DNA of 20,195 nt from Podochytrium sp. JEL0797. Lineage: Eukaryota; Chytridiomycota; Chytridiomycetes; Chytridiales; Chytriomycetaceae. This document shows, piece after piece, positions 1-7,283 of the stretch. The stretch lies in NCBI GenBank assembly GCA_027596195.1, contig JADGJG010000430.1, positions 1 through 20,195 on the forward strand. The letters are read 5' to 3'. Position numbers and translations under genes: made by a program. Under the pieces are notes generated by a model that was not told the DNA's origin, searched no databases, and was given only the letters and a program-made list of their open reading frames with translations. Every line of letters starts with the position of its first letter. Within the stretch, counting starts at the first letter, position 1.

Positions 1-1
1 A

Positions 2-478
2 AAGCTGTCGTGCCCAGGATGTCATTACAAACGCTATGATTCTTTGCCTTCTCTCCGAAACCATCTTGACCGCTGCACCGCGTTCGCGACGTTCTTAAAT
101 GGCCATACACCCACGCCCAAGCCCAAGCCCAAGCCTGAGCCATTGCCAGAACCAACGCTTCTGAATGATATCGAATGGCCCGAGCTTCTTCAGCAAAAGA
201 TCCACTGGTTCCAGTCCATGAGCAAGATGAAACGGATCAAGTACGAGGCTCGTGCCGATGAGTTTCGTGTTGCGCGTGGGTTGGTGGTGGTGATGGGGAG
301 GACTGGGATTCGGACGTTCCGCGTTCCTGGGCATGCGAGCAACGAGTTTCTGGAGTATCTGACAATGGTGGGTACTGCGCCAGTTGAAGTTCAGGAAGTC
401 GGAGGTGAGAAGGAATCGAGATTAAGGAAGAGGTTGAAATCAAAAAGGAGGGCGGGAATCGGTGATGAGGGTTGGTGA
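2..478 (+). CDS. 3' part of a zinc-finger-like protein (5' end outside window)
   Basis: The frame is open from base 2 to a TGA at 476-478, so the gene begins upstream of the window. The first residues hold a compact Cys/His cluster, C-x2-C-x13-H-x3-C (CPGC near the start, then HLDRC), which could bind one zinc ion in a C2HC-like finger. A KPKPKPEPLPEP low-complexity linker follows, then about 100 residues rich in Lys, Arg and Glu with no domain I recognise and a basic tail (KSKRR). At the end, G|GTGAGT at 475-480 and an AATAG ending at 511 could form a 37-nt intron, but splicing it also gives an immediate stop, so the C-terminus changes by one residue at most. Function unknown; it may bind nucleic acid, judging only from the finger and the basic tail. 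Confidence 0.55.
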   Translation, partial: KLSCPGCHYKRYDSLPSLRNHLDRCTAFATFLNGHTPTPKPKPKPEPLPEPTLLNDIEWPELLQQKIHWFQSMSKMKRIKYEARADEFRVARGLVVVMGRTGIRTFRVPGHASNEFLEYLTMVGTAPVEVQEVGGEKESRLRKRLKSKRRAGIGDEGW

Positions 479-784
479 GTCTCTCCATTTTTATTCTTTA
501 TTTCTGAATAGATGCATGATTTAAAGGACCCTCCGACCCTGTGGCCCTTCCACACTTACACACCTATCGTGGAATTTTTTTTTTCGGGGGGGGGGGGTTC
601 ATCATATTCCTATAGGGAATAAATTGCGGTGTTAGTGTTTGAATCTATAAATGAGATTCGCGTTCGGCGCAAAAATCCACAGCATGAATGAGGTGGTGAA
701 GTGCTACAACCAATTGGCTGCACATATCGCTTTTATTTCACCAAAAAGAATCCAACCAGTTCATTTCCGGATTCAGTTGTTTCA

Positions 785-911
785 TTTCCGTCTCATGGCA
801 CGCTCTAGTGGTGTTCCACAAGGTGTACATGGAATCAGAGTGCGACGCAGACGGACACTTGGAATTTCCTTGATGAGAGTCATTGGACTTGACGGTATTT
901 AGGAACGCGTC
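785..911. repeat. Direct repeat, copy 1 (CpG-poor)
   Basis: This copy runs from TTTCCGTCTCATGGCACG to AGGAACGCGT and matches 1046-1195 closely. Similarity continues weakly upstream (CTTTTATTTCACC at about 731 against a matching stretch near 1014). Copy 1 lacks about 25 nt present in copy 2 just before the shared TAGGAACGCGT end. Nearly all internal differences are transitions at sites where one copy has CG and the other TG or CA. No terminal inverted repeats or target-site duplications were seen. Confidence 0.75.
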
Positions 912-972
912 CATAACTTGACTTTACTTTGATGCATTTCGTACACAACTTGCTCGCTCATGCGATTCCCAT

Positions 973-1000
973 ATAACTTGTTCGCTTCGCTCACTCACAC
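973..1000 (-). repeat. GCGAAGC-family repeat fragment
   Basis: On the minus strand this reads GAGTGAGCGAAGCGAACAAG followed by TTAT, which matches the second half of the 51-nt core found four times at 8200-8565. It lies beyond the stop of the minus-strand gene at 1296-2108, in that gene's sense orientation. Confidence 0.7.
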
Positions 1001-1045
1001 ACGCGCGTACAGCTTTTTATTTCACAAAAAAAGAAACCCAAATTC

Positions 1046-1195
1046 ACTTTCGTCTCATGGCACGCTCTAGTGGCGTTCCACCGGGGGTACGCGGAATCAG
1101 AGTGCGACGCAGACGGATGCTCGGAATTTCCTTGACAAGGGTCATTGGGCTTGACGGTCTTGAAGGGCAAAGAATACGAGGGTTAGGAACGCGTA
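1046..1195. repeat. Direct repeat, copy 2 (CpG-rich)
   Basis: Second copy of the 785-911 sequence, in the same orientation about 261 bp downstream. It keeps CG dinucleotides where copy 1 has TG or CA, for example GGCGTT against GGTGTT and ACGCGG against ACATGG. Copy 2 carries an extra segment (about 1160-1184) before the shared TAGGAACGCGT end. Confidence 0.75.
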
Positions 1196-1223
1196 CAACA
1201 ATATATTATAAAAAAACGACCAG

Positions 1224-1287
1224 GAAACTTGTTCTCTACGCTCACTCTCACCACCGCGCTCTCATGCCACTCGCTTCGCTCATGCAC
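1224..1287 (-). repeat. GCGAAGC-family repeat, diverged copy
   Basis: On the minus strand this reads GCATGAGCGAAGCGAGTGG, then a GAGAGTGAGCG stretch ending in GAACAAGTTT, which follows the core consensus with several changes. It starts 9 bp after the stop codon of the minus-strand CDS at 1296 and so probably lies in its 3' untranslated region. Confidence 0.65.
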
Positions 1288-1295
1288 ACAAATAC

Positions 1296-2108
1296 TCACA
1301 ATGCCACTGCAATGTTTTCGTTATTGGTAAGACTCAATCCGAAAGGCAGCTTTGGCTGCTTCTTTTCTGGGGTTGAAGTTCCCATCATGACCGAATCGGG
1401 GGTGGGCAAATGCATGGATTCGGAAGTGGATTCTGTGGATTCCCAGGGCGGCACGACATCCTGAATGTTTGCAACGATGTCGGCATTGTCGTCAATCTGC
1501 GAGATGGTGTCTAATCTCGGGTCGTCGGCGTGAGCAAGATCCAAACGGATTTGCGAACGAGCCAAAAAAGCCGCGGTAGTAGTAGTGGAAGCGGCTGTGC
1601 GTTTTGCGTTTGTTTTGTCCTGCATTCCTTTGACTTTTCGCGCCAGCTCGTGCAACACGTCGGACATGGACGGGTCGGGTTTTTGTTGCGGCGGTGCGGG
1701 TTGCGTGGGCTGTTGTGTTGCTGCTTTGATGGCTTTAGGAGGAGGGGGAGGCGGAGGAGGGGGAGGGGGAGGAGGCGGGGCAACAGACACGTGGCTGGTC
1801 GTGGTCGTGGTGTTCAAAAGCGCAGCGACCTGTGCCTCGAGGCGTGCGAGGCGCAGCGAAAGCGCCGCCGTGTTTGCGTCTGCGTGCGAGGGCGTGTTTG
1901 GTGTGTGTGGTGTGTGTGGTGTTTGTGGTGCGTGTGGTGTGTGAGCCGTGTGTGCCGTGGGTGCCGTGTTTGTCGTCGCGGGGAGCGCTGTCGAAGCCAC
2001 TTTCACAGGAGACAAGAGCTGTGCAAATGCCCACGCAGTCACAAGAAAGAGCGTGTAGTACACAGCAACGAGTAAAGGCGGGACGAAGCCGGGGGCGTGC
2101 GGGTCCAT
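1296..2108 (-). CDS. Low-complexity protein with one membrane helix, unknown function
   Basis: Single open frame of 270 aa from the ATG at 2108, chosen because its context (CAAAAATGG) is good and because it puts a hydrophobic segment right at the N-terminus; the frame also extends upstream to 2219 without evidence. Residues about 10-32 (LLVAVYYTLFLVTAWAFAQ) form one predicted membrane helix or signal anchor. A Thr/His/Pro repeat follows (about 45-72, units like HTPHTP), then a short helical, possibly coiled-coil stretch (SLRLARLEAQVAALL), a run of 14 prolines, a second charged helix (DVLHELARKVKGMQ) and a Ser/Thr/Asp-rich tail. The proline run uses mixed CCG, CCT and CCC codons, so it is not a recent pure-triplet expansion. 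No family recognised. The topology would suit a membrane-anchored scaffold, which is inference only. Confidence 0.6.
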   Translation of the reverse strand: MDPHAPGFVPPLLVAVYYTLFLVTAWAFAQLLSPVKVASTALPATTNTAPTAHTAHTPHAPQTPHTPHTPNTPSHADANTAALSLRLARLEAQVAALLNTTTTTSHVSVAPPPPPPPPPPPPPPKAIKAATQQPTQPAPPQQKPDPSMSDVLHELARKVKGMQDKTNAKRTAASTTTTAAFLARSQIRLDLAHADDPRLDTISQIDDNADIVANIQDVVPPWESTESTSESMHLPTPDSVMMGTSTPEKKQPKLPFGLSLTNNENIAVAL

Positions 2109-2522
2109 TTTTGTAAAAAGGTTTGTCCGAACTTTCAAAATACATATCAATCGAATTCTATCCCCTAGAACCATGAGACGGCGTCGCGTGCAATCAAGAT
2201 TAATCGTTACAGGGGGCAAATTTGGTCACCGGCTCACTGCGACATTAACAAATCTCTGCGCGAGCGTTGAATATCGGGGCATCCATCTTCTTTGTCTAAA
2301 CCGTTGGGAGCCTGGTTTTTGCAGCAGGCTGGGAAAGAAGGCTAATGTTAAAGATTGGCGAAATAAATTTACACTAGGGCAACGGGGCAGTCCGGTAGCG
2401 GAGATCTGGAGATGAATCATTATATATTTGGTAATACCATCTCTTTCTTTTATTCACACTCAACATTTCCAACTCTAAAATGGACCCATTTAACAGAAGA
2501 AAAGAATTTCCTTTGTTTACAA

Positions 2523-5226
2523 CTAAGCGGGCGTTCCTGGGCAGAACGTTCCATCCGCCGTCGCATTCGACCCCTGCGCCAAGTAATACGAGCAATCGAA
2601 ATCATTATAACTCGCACCAGGGTAGCAGTAATAGTCTGAAGGCACATTCTCAGTGTTGGGATTCAAAATCCAGTAGGTGCTGAAGGAGATACCCGCCACA
2701 CTCATGAACGAAATCACGAGAGAAGCCACCCCCGCCGCGGCATCGAACGCAGATCCCATTACAAACAAGTACTTTTGGTAAAACTCCTTGTGTCTGTTGA
2801 ACATGTAGACCTGGGACCAAACGTTGCAGAGGACGGGGATGATAATGTAGACTTGGTAAGACTGGACGCCCGCGAATTGGAAAAAGATGGCAAAGTTTAT
2901 GTAATGCCACTTGGGGGACTTGACAATGTACTTGTTCCCGAGCCATGGGAGGACGGGGGCGATGGCGCCAACGAGGAAACACCACATGAGTCCCTCGTAA
3001 ATCGATCCGATACCAAAGAATCGTTGCGGACCAATGGCTCCCCAGATTCCACCAGCAGAGTAGAACACTTGGAAGTTGATCATGTTCCAGGTCGTGCTCT
3101 TGATGGTCACGAGGTTGCCTGTGCCGAACATCATGTACCAGGCAGAGGCAGTCGCGACGACCGCGTTGATGAGAGTTCCAATCAGCTGGGCGGCAACCAT
3201 GGCGCGAGGTGGGATGTGGAGGTATTGTCCAAGCTTCAAGTCGGCGCAGAGGGCGAGTGCTTGAATGAGGTTGTTGGTTCCCCACGACTTGAACGCCATC
3301 ACAGCGACAGTTTGTCCGGGAATCATGAGTCCAATGACGAACTCAGTCAGCACGTTGAGGTAGAGAGGAACTCCAGCGATGGCTTGGACGGCACCGTAAG
3401 GAATCACGAAAAGTCCAACCAAAAACACGTTGAAGAAGATTCCCCACCATGGCATGTTGAAGGGCGTGAAGATGGAAACAAGGAGAGCACCAACGACACA
3501 CACTCCCATCATGCCAACGTAAAACAAGTCGGGAACGTCTGGGTACGCTGCCATCATCTTGACGTGCTTGTCCAACGCGTCGACCTCGTCGTTGACTTGG
3601 CGGAACGCGTTTGCAGTCTGACGGTATATATCCTTTCCATACCAAAGCGCCACATGCACCAATGCAGCCGTAACAGTGAGGAAGGAGGAAGCATAGGTGA
3701 AGGCAAAAGTGGACGACAAGTGAATCGGAGCAACGTTGTTGTAAGCCTAAAATCAAAAGAATTTTAGAAACTGGAACAACACGAGACAAAGGAAACTGAA
3801 TTACCGTAAGGTTGAGGTTAAAGTTGTCGGACTTGTTGTAAAAGTATTTTGGAGACACTCGCGACCCTTGTTCTAACGTGCCATTCGGGTTACCGACAAA
3901 CAGGGACGCGGAATTGACGGCAGGATTCAACGTAGTCCAGTACGCATATGGAGAGATACGGAGTTTCTCGTTGATCCCAAACACGTCGGCATTATATGCG
4001 ATCGGCGTAACAATCCATAGGAAGAAGACATTTCCAGCGGCATTACACAGATTCGCCCACAGTGGCTGGGCAAAGTTGATGGATCCAATAAATCCCCAAT
4101 CGAACGTGAGACCAAAAAGTCCCAATCCCGAAGTCGTGGAACCCTGCAGAAAAGTTTTTGATCAACACTCGTTTAAAGTGCACTTAAAAATTCAAACAAA
4201 GCCCTTACCATGAGAGAATTGAACGGAGAAAGCTTCCCCGAAACCTCTGACCCACGACCCGAAATCAAACATGCCAACGAAATCGCCTGGAGCGTCGGCG
4301 CAAAAAACTGTGGGATCCACTCGTACACAAACATGGCCAAAAACGCGACCCAGAAAACGCTCGTTCTCGACCACGTGAGCTTGCTTCCGACTTCAGCAGA
4401 CTCAACCTTGTGGAATGAAGCAAACGTGGCAATCGTTGGCAGCAAAGCAGGCCACCACATGGCTGTTGGCTTGACGAGGAAGCGACGCACGAGTCCCGAG
4501 AAGCCGTATCCGAGGAACTGGGTGACCAACACAAATCCAAGCGAGTGGATGAAGGTGATGTTCTCGTCGCCCATGAGCTCATGGTGTCTCTGTGTGACGA
4601 CATTGTCGATTCCGTAAGGGAGACCCGAAACGGAAGCCATGACGTAAATGAGGACGTGTTCTTTGATGGAGAAGGGACCTTTTGATGGACGACCGAGTAG
4701 GCGTAAGCTGTGAACGAAATAAAAGATATATTTCTTTTATACCTGGGTTGAGGACTCCAGCTGGAAGGACCTTGGCAAAAAAGACTCCCATTGGGTCTAA
4801 ATAGCAAAGATATATTAAGGAACAAGAATAAGGGGGGGAAAGATAGATAAGAGAATGCAAAATTTTTACATGAGACGATAATGGCAAGGACGGCTCCGAT
4901 CGAGAAAGGCGCCGAACGAAAAGAGAGCGTCGTGTTGGCAAACGAGAGGAGAACGGAGAACAGACATCCGAGCGCAACGGCACGGACAGTGAAAGCTGGC
5001 GTATTGGGGTCATCGGTTTGTGGGACAATGAATTCGCTTTTGAGGGTGAAGAAATGGGTCGGAGGTGTGGTTAGCGCATTTTCGGCGCCAGCTGTCGGTC
5101 AGAAATTGAGGAGACTTACATGTGTTCCTCCACGTATTTGGCATCCGAGAGTTCCATGTCATCCTCCATTCCAGGGTGATCCTCGATGAAGTCGTCAATC
5201 TTTTCCTCGTCTTCGGCAATTGTCAT
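2523..5226 (-). CDS. Oligopeptide transporter, OPT family (6 exons)
   Basis: Predicted 786-aa multi-pass membrane protein, probably a proton-coupled importer of small peptides or peptide-like ligands at the plasma or vacuolar membrane. Minus-strand exons: 5120-5226, 4870-5036, 4743-4796, 4209-4678, 3805-4143, 2523-3746. All introns (58-83 nt) are GT-AG and the phases agree. The first intron has a CTAAC branch-like site. An acidic cytosolic N-terminus (about 1-35) precedes the membrane core. The OPT hallmark NPG is at residues 108-110, split by an intron and followed by PFSIKEH. The second hallmark, usually KIPPR, reads HIPPR at 556-560. Other family-typical stretches are TQRHHELMG-like loop sequence and WGIFFNVFLVGLF. 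The C-terminus has several Cys and an NAT sequon. The family is secure; the substrate cannot be told from sequence. Confidence 0.93.
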
Positions 5227-6244
5227 TTTGTTTTCTGGAGGATTTTGCCGACATGATTAAGGACACGAGCTTTCTATTTGAGGGGTGGCAAAGTGGCGTG
5301 ATATCAAAATGGAGATTTACAATGTGTGGCGACAGTGATTGGGAGCTGTGATGAACTTTTAAGCCCCATATTTAATCAATTTTACAGAAAGGAGGGATCA
5401 CAGAGTTCAAATCGGTTGTTATCATGCCAAAACTCCATCAAACGCCACTTCAAGAGAACGCCACCCGCGACCCAATTTGATCCATCAAAGCCAAGGACGG
5501 GACCCGCGAGAGCGCGGGTCCAACCTTGTTCCATTCCACCTGCCACCCCCAAAATAGAAATGCGCAAAGGTTGCTCTCCCCATCGCCTACCCCATATTCT
5601 TATTATGAAATAAATGTCGTTTGAGGCCCAAAATGAACTTTTATTGGGTTTCGTCAAAGTGGAAGTAAATTTTGAGAAATCGTGTTACTATCAGTTTTTA
5701 CAGTGTCGGCCGTTTGGCGTGGTGGTGGTGGGCAGCGGTGGGGGCGTTCGAGGATACATTTGTTCCAAACAGCATGCACACCTGAGTTGGAGGCCGCACC
5801 ACCGGCCACCGCTTTTGGGAAAAACAAGATTCCAACAAAGCGGAGCATTGGATTCCAACTCTCCGAGTGTGGGATTCCACTCATCAAACGCGTTTGCGCT
5901 TTCTTGGTGGGATGACAAGCTTTTTTTTCTGTGGCCAGTGTTGCGGGTGAATGTGTAGGTGTGGTGGTGGAAACGGGGTGTGTGGATGCATATCGTCGAT
6001 TTTTCTTTTGGAAACGCATATATTTACTGGTTGGCCGATTCACTCCTGCGGAAACAGATTTACAGATTGGTAGAGCGGCGCCCAAGTCTCGACCCACGGG
6101 CATACACCGACAAGCAGTGAGATGGAATTCAAAACTAAAAAACGGAATGCAAAAATGGCACTGTTTTCGCCAACCCGCCACCGCAACTCGCTGCTCGTGT
6201 CCCCACCCGGCTGTTTCCGCACCTCTCTCCTGTTTACCGTTGCG
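5227..6244. other. Divergent intergenic region between the OPT gene and the SWSAP1-like gene
   Basis: About 1 kb that must hold the promoters of two genes reading outward. I see a perfect 9-bp inverted repeat at 5500-5521 and several overlapping open frames between 5650 and 6180 on both strands. The longest, 175 aa on the minus strand (5654-6181), has a composition typical of a chance frame and no recognisable domain, so no gene is called. Confidence 0.5.
5500..5521. other. Perfect GC-rich inverted repeat (hairpin)
   Basis: GGACCCGCG, a 4-nt AGAG loop, then CGCGGGTCC: nine base pairs without a mismatch. It lies in the divergent promoter region, about 275 bp upstream of the OPT start. It could be a binding site for a dimeric regulator or an RNA hairpin. 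No T-run follows on either strand, so it does not look like a terminator. Confidence 0.6.
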
Positions 6245-7254
6245 ATGGACGAAGCGAAGCGTGACACTGCGAGGAGTGTGGTTCTGATCGTGGGCAGCAA
6301 GTCAACGATCAGAGCGAATCCACCCTTGTTGGTGTGCGAGAAAAGAGGTGGCCTTCCCCTAGCGAATTTATCTCGTCCTCACCTAGTGCACTCATTGAAT
6401 CCCTAGACGACTCCTTTGTCCTCGCATCGCCAAACTCCACACTCCTCGAAAACATCACCATCAAATACGCCGCCTCGCATGAATCCCTTCGCCACATTCT
6501 CGCTGCTTTGCCATCGAGTGATGCGCTATTGGGAACCCCAAAGGGTCCCTCGTGCATTCTTGTCGAGGATCTGCGGTCGTTTTTCGATCCGACGAAGGAC
6601 TCGGTTGAAACGGTTCGGTTCACGTTGGCGTTGTTGGTCCAAACTGTAGAGTGTATTTGCAAGTTGAGTTTGCAAGCGTGCGCAGGCGAGCTTGGGGCGC
6701 GAACCATTGTTGACTCTGCACACTTTCAAACGTTGGTTTGCCTAGAACCGATCCTGCCTCCAACTGCTTCTTCATGGTTTCGGATTCGAGTCCAATGGAT
6801 TTCCCACAATTCAAATCTCTCCATTGTGAAAGGAATGCGGAATCAGGTGGCTCGAAAACCAAGAATGCTGGACGGCAGCAACCGATTGGTTTTGTTTCGT
6901 TGTTGACTGTGTATGAGCAGTTTGTGGATTGCGTGATTTCTGTGCAAGGTAACTTGTTTGAGAGTGTGGGGGGGGGGCCCATTGAAAAGCACATGCACGC
7001 GCACGTGTGAAAAACCACGATTTTTATTTTATTTTACGAGCGAGTGACGCGAGACTCTAACTCTTATTCTACCAGGCTCACTCCCGCGATTCACGATGCA
7101 GCGCAGTGAGACGCGGCTGTTGCGGTACAAACGCAAGATGGGGGTTGTGGACGCGCAAGAGGGTGCTAGTGAATCGGATGATCGGATAACTTCCTTTCGC
7201 GTTGTTTCCGCACAGAAAGAGGGATCGAGTGTAAACGCGTTGTATTTTGAATAA
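6245..7254 (+). CDS. SWSAP1-like / RecA-fold candidate, possible recombination factor (4 exons)
   Basis: Proposed exons 6245-6333, 6387-6662, 6746-6948, 7076-7254, giving 248 aa with consistent phases. The last intron is clear (G|GTAACTT ... CTCTAACTC ... ACCAG). The second uses GTTGAG and CCTAG. The first is least certain; GT at 6348 with AG at 6406 also keeps frame. The layout resembles SWSAP1, the RecA-like partner of SWS1 in the Shu-type recombination complex: an N-terminal strand (SVVLIVGSKST), a middle block (IKYAASHESLRHILAAL), a Walker-B-like CILVEDL, a helix ending at ICK, a strand CFFMVSD, and a basic segment with LPRFTMQR near the end. The Walker A loop is degenerate: GSKST is present but the full GxxxxGK[ST] is not. 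AATAAA overlaps the stop. The SWSAP1 name rests on pattern resemblance only; the gene itself is well supported by splice sites. Confidence 0.5.
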
Positions 7255-7283
7255 ACACGCAACGTGATTTTTGTATTTTTTTG

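Larger units (their letters stand above)
479..1295. other. Repeat-rich intergenic region
   Basis: About 800 bp without a gene I can support. It holds a run of ten T, one C and twelve G at 575-597, two diverged copies of a roughly 130-150 bp sequence (785-911 and 1046-1195), and two stretches of the GCGAAGC repeat family in reverse orientation (973-1000 and 1224-1287). Short open frames starting MARSSGVP occur in both direct-repeat copies, but the differences between copies alter amino acids, so I do not call them genes. Confidence 0.6.

Noticed and set aside
651..1464. Plus-strand open frames starting MARSSGVP in both direct-repeat copies
   Set aside because: The frame is shared, but the differences between copies are CpG transitions that change amino acids freely, one copy stops early, and no domain is visible. 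Better explained as a decaying repeat.
2775..3767. 330-aa plus-strand open frame opposite the OPT gene
   Set aside because: It is the antisense shadow of the last OPT exon; the minus strand gives a clear family match with motifs and phased introns.
5654..6181. 175-aa minus-strand open frame in the OPT/SWSAP1-like intergenic region
   Set aside because: Overlapped by several frames of similar length on both strands, no recognisable domain, no clear splice pattern, composition like shuffled GC-moderate DNA.
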